DNA of 64,000 nucleotides from Erwinia sp039023475 (GTDB lineage: Bacteria; Pseudomonadota; Gammaproteobacteria; Enterobacterales; Enterobacteriaceae). The position numbers were made by a program, and so were the translations under genes. The notes beneath the pieces were generated by a model. That model was not told the origin of the DNA, searched no databases, and saw only the letters and a program-made list of their open reading frames with translations. The stretch spans positions 1 through 64,000 of the forward strand of contig NZ_JBCHVB010000006.1 in the NCBI RefSeq assembly GCF_039023475.1, given 5' to 3'. Numbering within the stretch: the first letter of the stretch is position 1; every line of letters starts with the position of its first letter. Shown in pieces: positions 34,967 through 43,565 of the stretch.

Positions 34967-35182
34967 ATGTAGAAAGGCGCCCTAAAGGCGCTTTTTTGCT
35001 ATGCAAAATCGGCAGGATTCGGACCTGCAGCAGGTCGAGTCGACCAAAGGGAGACAGCGTTGCCGCAGGCAACGACCCGAAGGGCGAGGCTTTAGCCGGG
35101 TTATCCTGTACGACCCACCAATGTAGAAAGGCGCCCTAAAGGCGCCTTTTTGCTATGCAAAATCGGCAGGGTTCAGACCTGC
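34949..35182 (+). repeat. Duplicated tRNA-Lys tail with terminator (80-bp repeat, 154-bp period)
   Basis: An 80-base unit starting in the T arm of lysV (ATCCTGCACGACCCACCA, then the terminator, then GGCAGGATTCGGACCTGC) occurs at 34949-35028 and again at 35103-35182 with about four mismatches. The end of each unit (GCAGGATTCGGACCTGC) is itself close to the reverse complement of the tRNA-Lys T arm. The 74 bases between the copies include GGCAACGACCCGAAGGGCGA and look like a decayed spacer. Confidence 0.85.
34976..34998 (+). terminator. Terminator of the valUXY-lysV operon
   Basis: GGCGCC-containing stem (AGGCGCC/GGCGCTT) followed by six T residues directly after lysV. A second copy of the same structure lies at about 35130-35152 within the repeated unit. 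Confidence 0.75.
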
Positions 35183-35280
35183 TTGCATCTCCTTCCCCTT
35201 GTATTATTTTCTGTTACTCCTCATCAAGCGTCCCGCCCTCTATCCGATAACCCTACCGGACTGATTTAACGGAGAAAATA

Positions 35281-35479
35281 ATGTCAACCATCATCAGCGC
35301 AACAGCAGCTGATTGAGGGCCAGATCCAGATGATTCAGGCGCAGATCGCCCAGGTTGAACAGCAGCAGGCGCAAAAGACGCAGGAAAAACAGGAAGCCTA
35401 AAAAGCAGTCTCACAGGGGATAATGGCCGACGGCGTTAACCGCCCAACTACGGTTAACGCACTGGAACTCTACATTTAG
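35281..35479 (+). pseudogene. Decayed FlxA-like gene
   Basis: An ATG behind ACGGAG at 35281 opens MSTIISATAAD and stops at once. In the next frame a glutamine-rich coiled coil (QQQLIEGQIQMIQAQIAQVE onward to KTQEKQEA) runs from 35300 to a TAA at 35399, and after that stop the same frame continues to MADGVNRPTTVNALELYI at 35423-35479. Serine-rich start, Gln-rich coil and a GVNRP..NALD-type end are the usual order of FlxA-like proteins, so this is a copy with an internal deletion/frameshift and an in-frame stop. The FlxA assignment is from memory of the family. Confidence 0.65.
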
Positions 35480-36405
35480 AAATCGGGTGAAATCTGCCGC
35501 TGCTGCGTCAGCAGAGCCGCCTGCTGCCGCACTTCCTGCCAGATAACCTCCGCCGCAGGCGTAAGAGATCGGTTTTTACGCCGCACCAGCATAATAGTGC
35601 GGTTGATTTCCGGCTCCATTCGCCTGACCAGCAGCGGCCTTCCCTGCGGCAGCGGCAGCGCCAGCGCGGGCAGAATGCTGATGCCGATCCCCGCTTCCAC
35701 CATCGGATAAAGGGTTGCCGGATGCCCTATTTCCTGCACGATCTCCGCCTGCACCTGCTGCAAACGCAGCGCTTCATCAATCAGAACACGACTGCCCGAC
35801 GCGTAATCCTGCAAAACCAGCGGGCGATGATTCAGCATTTGCCAGCGTATTGTTCGCGCCGAGGCCAGCGGATCGTCTTGACGGCAGAGCAGTAAAAAGG
35901 GCTCATCCAGAATCGCCTCACACTGCAAGTCCTCCGCCGCCAGCGGGCCAATAACAATGCCAAAATCGACTTCCGCATTGCGGATGCTTTGCAGAACCCA
36001 CTGCTGTGGTCGATCGCGCAGCATGATTTTAATTTCCGGAAAGTGGAGCTGACTGGCGGCGAGGCACTGCGGCATCAGATGCGCCGAGATAGTCTGGCTG
36101 GCGGCCACTCTTACCGTGCCGCTTCGCTGCTGCCCGTAGCTGCGGACATCAAGCAGAGTTGTATTCAGCTCTTCCAGCATACGCTCAAGCCTGCTCGCCA
36201 GCTGCTCGCCCGCTTCAGTGAGGAGCACCTCCCGCGTAGTGCGGTCAAGCAGCCGGATCCCCATTTCACTCTCCAGCTCTTTGATGCTGTGACTGACCGC
36301 CGACTGGCTCAGCCCAATCAGCTGCCCTGCCTGACTGAAGCTGCCCTGACGGGCGACGGCGACAAATACGCGAAGTTGGCGAAGCGTGTAATTCATTTGA
36401 TTCAT
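35476..36405 (-). CDS. yfeR: LysR-family regulator YfeR
   Basis: A LysR-type regulator with the winged helix at the N-terminus (LRQLRVFVAVARQGSFSQAGQLIGLSQSAVSHSIKELE) and a substrate-binding domain from about residue 90. It follows E. coli YfeR closely, e.g. VAASQTISAHLMPQC and VQEIGHPATLYPMV. Two starts are possible: ATG at 36405 (309 residues) or 36396 (306 residues, matching MNY of E. coli). Ribosome sites are weak for both. It is divergent from yfeH, its expected target. Confidence 0.92.
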   Translation of the reverse strand: MNQMNYTLRQLRVFVAVARQGSFSQAGQLIGLSQSAVSHSIKELESEMGIRLLDRTTREVLLTEAGEQLASRLERMLEELNTTLLDVRSYGQQRSGTVRVAASQTISAHLMPQCLAASQLHFPEIKIMLRDRPQQWVLQSIRNAEVDFGIVIGPLAAEDLQCEAILDEPFLLLCRQDDPLASARTIRWQMLNHRPLVLQDYASGSRVLIDEALRLQQVQAEIVQEIGHPATLYPMVEAGIGISILPALALPLPQGRPLLVRRMEPEINRTIMLVRRKNRSLTPAAEVIWQEVRQQAALLTQQRQISPDF

Positions 36406-36490
36406 TCATATATAAATTCAATAAATCAATTTTATTTCTAAACACGCCCGGCGCACAATAGGCCATCGATTTTTTAGCCGGATATTAACA

Positions 36491-37513
36491 ATGCGCTTTC
36501 TTCGCCTCGACCCCATGATGGTTAAGCTAATACTGGTCGTGTTGCTGGCGACCTTTTTGCCCGCACGCGGCCATTTCGTGGCGTTTTTTGAATGGCTGAC
36601 CATGGCCGCCATCGCCCTGCTCTTTTTTATGCATGGGGCAAAACTCTCCCGTGAAAAAATTATTGCTGGCGGCGGCCACTGGCGGCTTCACCTCTGGGTG
36701 ATGTTCAGCACCTTTGTGCTTTTCCCCGCTATCGGCCTGCTGTTTGCCTGGTGGCATCCCCTGCCGGTCAGTGCCGATATCTACACCGGTTTTCTTTATC
36801 TGTGCATCCTGCCCGCCACGGTACAGTCCGCCATCGCCCTGACATCGCTGGCTGGGGGTAACGTTGCCGCCGCCGTGTGCAGCGCTTCGGCATCCAGCCT
36901 GCTGGGCGTGTTTATCTCCCCGCTGCTGGTCGGCCTGGTGATGGATATCCACAGCGATGCCGCCAATGGTGGCCTGGAGCAGATTGGAAAAATCATGTTG
37001 CAGCTGCTGCTGCCCTTCGTGCTCGGGCACCTTTCCCGCCGCTGGATTGCGGGCTGGGTGGAAAGGCATCGTGGGCTGATCGGCAAGACGGACCAGGCTT
37101 CCATCCTGCTGGTTGTCTATTCGGCCTTCAGTGAAGCGGTGGTGAACGGTATCTGGAGCCGGGTGGGCGCGGGAACACTTTTGTATATCGTGGCAGGAAG
37201 TCTGGGGCTCCTCTTTATTGTGCTGCTGATTAATCTGCTGGCATCCCGCCTGTTTGGCTTTAACCGTGCCGATGAGATCACCATTCTTTTCTGCGGGTCC
37301 AAGAAAAGCCTGGCGAACGGCGTCCCGATGGCGAACATTCTTTTTCCATCAGCGGCCGTGGGCATTATCGTATTGCCGCTGATGATCTTTCATCAGGTAC
37401 AGCTGATGGTCTGTTCTATGCTGGCCCAGCGTTATAAAAACGCGGGACTGAAGCTGGCAGCAGAAGCGTCAGAGGAAGGTAAAACGACCACCAGTACGCC
37501 ATCGCAGAAATAA
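36491..37513 (+). CDS. yfeH: Bile acid:sodium symporter-family protein YfeH
   Basis: A 340-residue membrane protein with about ten helices, of the SBF-like family and similar to E. coli YfeH (332 residues). Segments such as AIALLFFMHGAKLSRE, YLCILPATVQSAIALTSLAGGN and ILFCGSKKSLANGVPMA fit the crossover regions of the fold. Substrate unknown. It is divergent from yfeR, which in enterobacteria is thought to control it. Confidence 0.9.
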   Translation: MRFLRLDPMMVKLILVVLLATFLPARGHFVAFFEWLTMAAIALLFFMHGAKLSREKIIAGGGHWRLHLWVMFSTFVLFPAIGLLFAWWHPLPVSADIYTGFLYLCILPATVQSAIALTSLAGGNVAAAVCSASASSLLGVFISPLLVGLVMDIHSDAANGGLEQIGKIMLQLLLPFVLGHLSRRWIAGWVERHRGLIGKTDQASILLVVYSAFSEAVVNGIWSRVGAGTLLYIVAGSLGLLFIVLLINLLASRLFGFNRADEITILFCGSKKSLANGVPMANILFPSAAVGIIVLPLMIFHQVQLMVCSMLAQRYKNAGLKLAAEASEEGKTTTSTPSQK

Positions 37514-37515
37514 AA

Positions 37516-37731
37516 TCACGCTTTTTTGAGGGGCTTCACCAGCCCCTCAAGTCCTTCAACTTTGATCGCCAGGGTGAGCTGCATCAGCTCCCCCAGATGC
37601 CCCTGCGGAAACTCATCTTTGCGGGCGAACCAGAGCAGATAGGGCTCCGGCAGATCGATAAGCCGGCAGCCCTTATACTTGCCGAAGGGCATTAGCGTAT
37701 TGGCAATCTCAATCAGGTGTTCCTTTTCCAT
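37516..37731 (-). CDS. ypeB: DUF3820 protein YpeB
   Basis: A 71-residue protein with the family core MPFGKYKGCRLIDLPEPYLLWFARK (residues 13-37), nearly as in E. coli YpeB. It follows ligA with a single base between, and is probably co-transcribed with it. GGAGAG precedes the ATG. Related domains occur in exonuclease-like proteins, so a link to DNA metabolism is plausible but unproven. Confidence 0.92.
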   Translation of the reverse strand: MEKEHLIEIANTLMPFGKYKGCRLIDLPEPYLLWFARKDEFPQGHLGELMQLTLAIKVEGLEGLVKPLKKA

Positions 37732-37732
37732 T

Positions 37733-39751
37733 TCACTCTCCCAGCAGGCGGATCATCTCTGCTTCATCAATGATCTCAATCCCCAGATCCTGCGCCTTCA
37801 CCAGCTTCGACCCGGCGGCTTCGCCCGCTATCACCAGGTCCGTTTTCTTCGATACGCTGCCGCTTACCTTAGCGCCCAGCGCCGTCAGCCGGTCTTTCGC
37901 TTCATCCCGCGATAAGAGCGTCAGCGAGCCGGTCAGTACGACGGTTTTACCCGCAAAGGGGCTGTCTATCTCTTCCGGCTTCACCACTTCCACCGTCGGC
38001 CAGTGAATACCTGCCATCTCAATCAGCTGACGGATAACCTCAAGATTGCTCTCTTCATCCATAAAATTACGGATATGGCTGGCAACTACTTTACCTACAT
38101 CCTGCACCGCGATCAGCGCCTCCAGATCGGCAGCAATAATCTTCTCCAGGGAGCCGAAATGGGCAGCCAGATTCGCCGCAGTGGCTTCGCCGACTTCACT
38201 GATACCCAGCGCATAAAGAAAACGTGCCAGCGTCGTCTGTTTCGCTTTCTCCAGCGCATTAACAATGTTCTGCGCCGACTTGGGTCCCATGCGGTCAAGG
38301 CCGGTCAGCTTGCCCGCGGTAAGCGTAAAGAGATCCGCCGGCGTTTTGACATACTCTTTTTCCACCAGCTGGTCGATAATCTTGTCGCCAAGGCCATCAA
38401 CATCCATCGCGCGTCGCGAAACAAAATGCTTCAGGGCGCCTTTACGCTGCGCGCCACAAATCAGACCGCCGGTACAGCGCGCCACCACCTCACCTTCCAC
38501 GCGCTCCACGTCTGAACCACATACCGGACAGGCCGTCGGGAACTCCACCTGACGCGCGTCTGCCGGGCGTTCTGACTCCACCACGCCGACTACCTGCGGG
38601 ATGACGTCGCCGGCGCGGCGGATAACCACACGATCGCCAATGCGCAGCCCAAGCCGGTCAATCTCATCGGCGTTATGCAGCGTGGCATTGCTGACCATCA
38701 CGCCGGCGACCTGAACCGGCTCCAGTCTGGCCACCGGCGTAATCGCCCCGGTCCGCCCAACCTGAAACTCGACATCACGTACCCAGGTCATCTGTTCCTG
38801 AGCCGGGAACTTGAAAGCGACAGCCCAGCGCGGCGCGCGGGCCACAAAGCCAAGCCGGTCCTGCAGATCCTGCGAATCAACCTTGATCACCACGCCGTCA
38901 ATATCAAACCCCAGCGTGGCGCGATCGGCCTCAACCTGGCGGTAAAAAGCCAGCACCTCTTCCGGGGTATGGCAGAGCCGGATACGATCGCTGACGGGCA
39001 GTCCCCAGGCCTTAAACTGCTGGAGGCGGGCATGATGGGTACGCGGCATTTCGCCCCCTTCAAGCAGCCCGAAGCCATAGCAGAAGAACGTCAGCGGACG
39101 CTTTGCCGTAATCCGCGGATCGAGCTGCCGCAGCGAACCTGCCGCCGCGTTGCGGGGATTGGCAAAGACTTTACTGCCGGTGCGGCGGGCTTCTTCATTC
39201 AGCGCTTCAAAGCCCGCCTGGGGCATGAAAACCTCACCGCGAACCTCTACTCTGGCGGGAATATTTTCGCCCTGCAGGCGGAGAGGGATCGCGCGTATAG
39301 TGCGCACGTTAGCGGTAATATTTTCACCTGTGGTGCCATCTCCGCGCGTGGCCGCCCGGACCAGCAGGCCGTTCTCATAAAGCAGGCTGACGGCCAGCCC
39401 GTCCAGCTTCAGCTCACAGCAGAAGGTGATTTCATCCGTACTTTTCAGGCGATCCTGCACGCGCTTGTTAAATGCCAGATAGCTCTGTTCATCGAAGGCG
39501 TTATCCAGCGAAAGCATCGGCACTTCGTGGCGAACCTGCTCAAACGCGCTCAGCGGCGCAGCCCCAACGCGCTGCGTGGGGGAGTCCGGCGTGATCAGCT
39601 CCGGATGGTCGGCTTCCAGCGCTTTCAGCTCCTGCATCAAACGGTCATATTCCGCATCAGGCACTTCGGGTGCGTCCAGTACGTGATACTGATATTCATG
39701 ATGGCGAAGGGTGGTTTGCAGAGAGATAATTTTGTCTTGTAAGGATTGCAT
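37733..39751 (-). CDS. ligA: NAD-dependent DNA ligase LigA
   Basis: A 672-residue ligase, one residue longer than E. coli LigA. It has the NAD-binding Ia region with Tyr22-type residues (HHEYQYHVLDAPEVPDAEYD), the adenylated Lys115 in CCELKLDGLAVS, the OB fold, a Cys4 zinc finger (CPVCGSD, then RCTGGLICGAQ), the helix-hairpin-helix region and a C-terminal BRCT domain (SPFAGKTVVLTGSLTLLSRDEAK). It seals nicks in replication. It lies downstream of zipA with ypeB behind it. Confidence 0.97.
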   Translation of the reverse strand: MQSLQDKIISLQTTLRHHEYQYHVLDAPEVPDAEYDRLMQELKALEADHPELITPDSPTQRVGAAPLSAFEQVRHEVPMLSLDNAFDEQSYLAFNKRVQDRLKSTDEITFCCELKLDGLAVSLLYENGLLVRAATRGDGTTGENITANVRTIRAIPLRLQGENIPARVEVRGEVFMPQAGFEALNEEARRTGSKVFANPRNAAAGSLRQLDPRITAKRPLTFFCYGFGLLEGGEMPRTHHARLQQFKAWGLPVSDRIRLCHTPEEVLAFYRQVEADRATLGFDIDGVVIKVDSQDLQDRLGFVARAPRWAVAFKFPAQEQMTWVRDVEFQVGRTGAITPVARLEPVQVAGVMVSNATLHNADEIDRLGLRIGDRVVIRRAGDVIPQVVGVVESERPADARQVEFPTACPVCGSDVERVEGEVVARCTGGLICGAQRKGALKHFVSRRAMDVDGLGDKIIDQLVEKEYVKTPADLFTLTAGKLTGLDRMGPKSAQNIVNALEKAKQTTLARFLYALGISEVGEATAANLAAHFGSLEKIIAADLEALIAVQDVGKVVASHIRNFMDEESNLEVIRQLIEMAGIHWPTVEVVKPEEIDSPFAGKTVVLTGSLTLLSRDEAKDRLTALGAKVSGSVSKKTDLVIAGEAAGSKLVKAQDLGIEIIDEAEMIRLLGE

Positions 39752-39767
39752 AGCGGCACCATAGCGA

Positions 39768-39794
39768 TAAAAAACCCCCGGCGAGCGGGGGTTT
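39768..39794 (-). terminator. Terminator of zipA
   Basis: On the minus strand AAACCCCCG and CGGGGGTTT pair around a five-base loop and a T run follows. It lies in the 87-base gap between zipA and ligA, so ligA may also have its own promoter. Confidence 0.75.
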
Positions 39795-39838
39795 CAGAAT
39801 ACGGATAATTCAGGCTTCCTGCCCGCCTTCCGGCTGAA

Positions 39839-40834
39839 TCAGGCGTTAGCCTCAATCACATCACGGATGCGGTTTTTGTACGTTTCCAGCTTCTGCGGCG
39901 TCATCATACGGCGCTCATCATCAAGGACCACGCCACCCACATCGTCAGCAATGCGCTGGGCGGACTGCAGCATCAGCTTAAAGTTCTGATTCGGATCCCC
40001 GTAAGAAGGCACCATCATAAATATGGAGACGCCTGGCGTTGAGAAATCGGCCATGTTGTCCGGATTGAAGGAACCGGGTTTAACCATATTCGCCAGGCTG
40101 AACAGCACCGGACCGCTGCCGGCTGGGCTGAGGTGGCGATGGAAGATATTCATTTCGCCAAACTGGAAGCCCGCCTGAAGTACGCCCTGCAGCAGCGCTT
40201 CGCCGTTCAGTTCGCCGCCTGCGTGAGCGCCGACGTGCAGGACCAGCACGGTTTCTTTTGGTCGATCTTTAGGCGCTGGCGCTGGCTCCACGGCCGGCGC
40301 TTCTGCTGCTTCTGCCCTTTCCGGTTCCGGTGCAAAGCGAGGCTCACTGCGCTGCGGCGCGGCTTCCGGCGCTGATGCACGCTCTACCACTTTTGGCGGC
40401 TGTGGTGCCTGCGGCTGCGGCCGCTGAACGGGTTCAGGCGCGGCTTCCGGTTCAGGTTCCGGCGCAGAGGGCAATTCACCCCCGAAAAGCGGATCAAGTT
40501 CCGGTGACTCGTTCAGCGGCGCCTGATGGCGAACCGGCTCCGGCTGAACACGAGGTCTGGACGGGCGCGGCGGCGTGTCATCAGGATGGGCGGCACCAAA
40601 AGCGGGACCTTCATCCTCTTCCACATCCGCACGAGACTGCTGTACGCGCACTTCGCCCACGCCATCATCGGCGTCATCAAGGGGTTCTTCTCTATCCTGT
40701 TTTAAACGCTTGTGGGGGCGATCGCGAAAAACGGATGAGCGCTCTTTACGGCTGGTCCACAGGCCGTGAAGCAGAAGCGCTATTATGGCGATCGCGCCAA
40801 CAACGATTAATATCAGACGCAAATCCTGCATCAT
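39839..40834 (-). CDS. zipA: Cell division protein ZipA
   Basis: The 331-residue product starts MMQDLRLILIVVGAIAIIAL, an N-out membrane helix as in E. coli ZipA, followed by a basic/acidic segment, a long Pro/Glu/Ala-rich linker (about 60-185) and the FtsZ-binding domain (about 190-331: FGEMNIFHRHLSPAGSGPV, FTTPGV-like segment). It tethers FtsZ to the membrane. The ATG at 40834 is preferred over an upstream start that would place 13 residues before the helix. It is divergent from cysZ as in E. coli. Confidence 0.95.
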   Translation of the reverse strand: MMQDLRLILIVVGAIAIIALLLHGLWTSRKERSSVFRDRPHKRLKQDREEPLDDADDGVGEVRVQQSRADVEEDEGPAFGAAHPDDTPPRPSRPRVQPEPVRHQAPLNESPELDPLFGGELPSAPEPEPEAAPEPVQRPQPQAPQPPKVVERASAPEAAPQRSEPRFAPEPERAEAAEAPAVEPAPAPKDRPKETVLVLHVGAHAGGELNGEALLQGVLQAGFQFGEMNIFHRHLSPAGSGPVLFSLANMVKPGSFNPDNMADFSTPGVSIFMMVPSYGDPNQNFKLMLQSAQRIADDVGGVVLDDERRMMTPQKLETYKNRIRDVIEANA

Positions 40835-41053
40835 TGTATTCTCTGTTGTTCCAATACCTTGCCACCGCGGCAAACTTTATCCTCTAACTGTATTTGCCCT
40901 GGATAACAAGTGCAAGTCCGTGCACTATTTTCTGACAAATAAGCGTGTAACAACACGGTTTTTTGCTGTTTTTTCATTCAAAACGCGTCCGGTTTACGTT
41001 AAAAGTCGGATAACCACCGCGTGACGCAGTGACACTTAGGAGAGAATCTGTTC

Positions 41054-41803
41054 ATGGCAACACCAAACTCTGATGCTTCAGGCAGCGGTATCCACTATTT
41101 TGCCCGGGGATGGAAGCTGGTTACCCTACCCGGCATCCGCCGTTTCGTCATTATGCCACTGCTGATAAATGTCCTGCTGATGGGCGGTGCCTTTATCTGG
41201 TTATTCTGGCAGCTGGGGCAGTGGCTGCCCGCGCTGATGTCCCATGTACCCGACTGGCTACAGTGGCTGAGCTATCTGCTCTGGCCGCTGACGGTCATCT
41301 CTATCCTGCTGGTCTTCAGCTATTTTTTTTCGACGCTGGCCAACTGGATAGCCGCACCGTTTTGCGGTCTGCTGGCGGAACAGCTTGAAGCCAAACTGAC
41401 CGGCGTGCCGCTGCCGGACGGCGGCTGGGCCGGTATGGTAAAAGACGTTCCCCGCATTATGAAACGTGAATGGCAAAAGTTTGCCTGGTATCTTCCCCGC
41501 GCGCTGGTGCTGCTGGTGCTCTATTTTATTCCCGGCTTCGGCCAGACGGTGGCTCCCGTGCTCTGGTTCCTGTTCAGCGCCTGGATGCTGGCGATCCAGT
41601 ACTGCGATTATCCCTTTGATAATCACAAAGTCAGTTTTGCGCAGATGCGCTCGGCGCTGAAGCGGAACAAAACGGACAACTTGCAGTTTGGGGCGCTGGT
41701 CAGCCTGTTTACCATGGTGCCTATTCTGAATCTTGCCATTATGCCGGTCGCCGTTTGTGGGGCCACGGCCATGTGGGTCGACCGCTATCGCCCGCGGTCA
41801 TGA
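41054..41803 (+). CDS. cysZ: Sulfate transporter CysZ
   Basis: A 249-residue inner-membrane protein matching E. coli CysZ (253 residues). The conserved opening SGIHYFARGWKLVTLPGIRRFVIMPLLIN and the GFGQTVAPVLWFLFSAWMLAIQYCDYPFDN stretch are present. It brings in sulfate for cysteine synthesis and sits before cysK. GGAG lies somewhat far (about ten bases) from the ATG. Confidence 0.94.
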   Translation: MATPNSDASGSGIHYFARGWKLVTLPGIRRFVIMPLLINVLLMGGAFIWLFWQLGQWLPALMSHVPDWLQWLSYLLWPLTVISILLVFSYFFSTLANWIAAPFCGLLAEQLEAKLTGVPLPDGGWAGMVKDVPRIMKREWQKFAWYLPRALVLLVLYFIPGFGQTVAPVLWFLFSAWMLAIQYCDYPFDNHKVSFAQMRSALKRNKTDNLQFGALVSLFTMVPILNLAIMPVAVCGATAMWVDRYRPRS

Positions 41804-41942
41804 TGGGTGTCAGGCGCTTATGCCTTTTACTTCGCCCTTATTGCTGCATAACATATCTATATACGATTTCTTCACTTCCTTGAGGAAATGAACCGGGTAT
41901 GCTCTCAGGGTTTCCCAAATTTCATACAGTTAAGGACGGGCT

Positions 41943-42914
41943 ATGAGTAAGATTTATGAAGACAACTCGTTAACAATCGGTCATACGCCGCTGGTTCGAC
42001 TGAACCGCATCGGTAACGGGCGCATTCTGGCAAAAGTGGAGTCCCGCAACCCCAGTTTCAGCGTGAAGTGCCGTATCGGTGCCAATATGATTTGGGATGC
42101 GGAGAAGCGCGGCATTCTGAAACCCGGCATGGAACTGGTTGAGCCGACCAGCGGCAATACCGGCATTGCGCTGGCCTATGTGGCTGCCGCCCGCGGTTAT
42201 AAGCTGACCCTGACCATGCCAGAAACGATGAGCGTGGAACGCCGCAAGCTGTTAAAAGCGCTTGGCGCAAATCTGATTTTGACCGAAGGCCCGAAAGGGA
42301 TGAAAGGTGCCATCGCCAAAGCGGAAGAGATTGTCGCAGCCAATCCCGATAACTCCGTTCTGTTACAGCAGTTCAGCAATCCGGCTAACCCGGAAATCCA
42401 TGAGAAAACCACTGGCCCGGAAATCTGGGAAGACACCGATGGCGAAGTGGATGTGTTTATCTCCGGCGTCGGCACGGGCGGTACGCTGACCGGCGTCAGC
42501 CGCTATATCAAGAATACCAAAGGCAAAAAGGATCTGATTACGGTCGCGGTTGAGCCTACGGACTCCCCGGTCATTGCGCAGGCGCTGGCCGGTGAAGAGA
42601 TCAAGCCAGGCCCGCACAAAATTCAGGGTATCGGCGCAGGCTTTATTCCTGACAACCTTGAGCTGAGCCTGATTGACCGCGTCGTGGCGATCACTAATGA
42701 CGAAGCGATTTCAACCGCCCGTCGCTTGATGGAAGAGGAAGGCATCCTGGCGGGTATCTCTTCTGGCGCCGCCGTTGCGGCAGCTATCAAGCTTCAGGAA
42801 GAAGAAGCCTTCGCCAATAAGACCATTGTGGTCGTTCTGCCTTCTTCCGGTGAGCGCTACCTTAGTACTGCCCTGTTCGCTGACTTGTTTACCGAGAAAG
42901 AACTACAGCAGTGA
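41943..42914 (+). CDS. cysK: Cysteine synthase A CysK
   Basis: The 323-residue length is that of E. coli CysK. PLP binds Lys42 in NPSFSVKCRIGAN; the substrate loop is TSGNTGIALAY (about 69-79) and the phosphate loop is GVGTGGTLTG (about 177-186). It makes cysteine from O-acetylserine and sulfide. AAGGACGGG precedes the ATG; a terminator follows at 42941-42964. CysB control is expected, but I could not define its site. Confidence 0.97.
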   Translation: MSKIYEDNSLTIGHTPLVRLNRIGNGRILAKVESRNPSFSVKCRIGANMIWDAEKRGILKPGMELVEPTSGNTGIALAYVAAARGYKLTLTMPETMSVERRKLLKALGANLILTEGPKGMKGAIAKAEEIVAANPDNSVLLQQFSNPANPEIHEKTTGPEIWEDTDGEVDVFISGVGTGGTLTGVSRYIKNTKGKKDLITVAVEPTDSPVIAQALAGEEIKPGPHKIQGIGAGFIPDNLELSLIDRVVAITNDEAISTARRLMEEEGILAGISSGAAVAAAIKLQEEEAFANKTIVVVLPSSGERYLSTALFADLFTEKELQQ

Positions 42915-42940
42915 TACCGCTGGTGCGTATTTGTCTAAAA

Positions 42941-42964
42941 AAGCACCCAAATGGGTGCTTTTTT
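42941..42964 (+). terminator. Terminator of cysK
   Basis: AAGCACCC and GGGTGCTT form an 8-bp stem with an AAAT loop and a T run. Confidence 0.9.
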
Positions 42965-43034
42965 GTGGAGTACATCAAAGTTTTGCCTCGCGGTAGATTG
43001 ATTTTACCCTCGCGTGTCTGGTATCTAAGCAACC

Positions 43035-43058
43035 AATTATTTCGATCCGCAAAATTAA
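43035..43058. promoter_or_regulatory. Mlc-type operator upstream of ptsH
   Basis: AATTATTTCGATCCGCAAAA followed by TTAA resembles the E. coli ptsH P0 Mlc site (AATTATTTTGATGCGCGAAA). It is an imperfect palindrome in the same position relative to the Cra box and P0. Confidence 0.65.
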
Positions 43059-43064
43059 TGGCCG

Positions 43065-43093
43065 CGTGAACTGGATCAAGCTGAATCGATTTA
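43065..43093. promoter_or_regulatory. Candidate CRP half-site and Cra (FruR) box upstream of ptsH
   Basis: GCTGAATCGATTTA (43080-43093) fits the Cra consensus RSTGAAWCSNTHHW at all positions and is the sequence found at the E. coli ptsH promoter. Directly before it CGTGA-N6-TCAAG (43065-43080) is a weak CRP-like site. The P0 -10 element is CATAAT at 43123-43128. Confidence 0.75.
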
Positions 43094-43252
43094 CAGATTT
43101 GGCGCAGCGGCCAGATTAGCGGCATAATGGGACAGGAGTGCCGTAGCTTGAGGCGTCAATTTAGCAACGCCCACTCCCAGCCCTTACCAGCGCATTTTTT
43201 GGCGCGTTCTCGTACGCAGGCCAGCGCGACATATCCAGGCTAAAGTTATGCC

Positions 43253-43270
43253 TCCAGGCTAGACTTTAGG
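43253..43270 (+). promoter_or_regulatory. ptsH proximal promoter (P1) region
   Basis: The segment CCAGGCTAGACTTTAGGCC matches the E. coli P1 region (CCAGGCTAGACTTTAG). TAGACT is the likely -10 element. Confidence 0.6.
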
Positions 43271-43307
43271 CCAATAACATCACATCAAATTAAGTTGGGG
43301 AAACATA

Positions 43308-43565
43308 ATGTTCCAGCAAGAAGTTACCATCACCGCGCCTAACGGCCTTCATACCCGTCCTGCAGCTCAGTTCGTTAAAGAAGCTAAAGCGTTCGCCTCT
43401 GAAATCACCGTGACCTCTAACGGCAAATCCGCCAGCGCTAAAAGCCTGTTTAAGTTGCAGACTCTCGGCCTGACGCAGGGTACTGTGGTAACGCTGTCTG
43501 CTGAAGGTGAAGACGAGCAGAAAGCCGTTGAGCACCTGGTTAAGCTGATGGCCGAACTCGAGTAA
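43308..43565 (+). CDS. ptsH: Phosphocarrier protein HPr (PtsH)
   Basis: The 85-residue protein has the phosphorylated His15 in APNGLHTRPAAQF and the Ser46 region SAKSLFKLQTLGL, as in E. coli HPr. It carries phosphate from Enzyme I to sugar-specific EIIA proteins. GGGGAAAC precedes the ATG, identical to the E. coli leader. The distance to ptsI (225 bases) is much larger than in E. coli. Confidence 0.98.
   Translation: MFQQEVTITAPNGLHTRPAAQFVKEAKAFASEITVTSNGKSASAKSLFKLQTLGLTQGTVVTLSAEGEDEQKAVEHLVKLMAELE

Noticed and set aside
34813..35139. Open frame across tRNA-Val and tRNA-Lys
   Set aside because: Made of tRNA genes and the repeated tail; not a protein gene.
38675..39742. 355-codon plus-strand frame
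   Set aside because: Antisense shadow of ligA.
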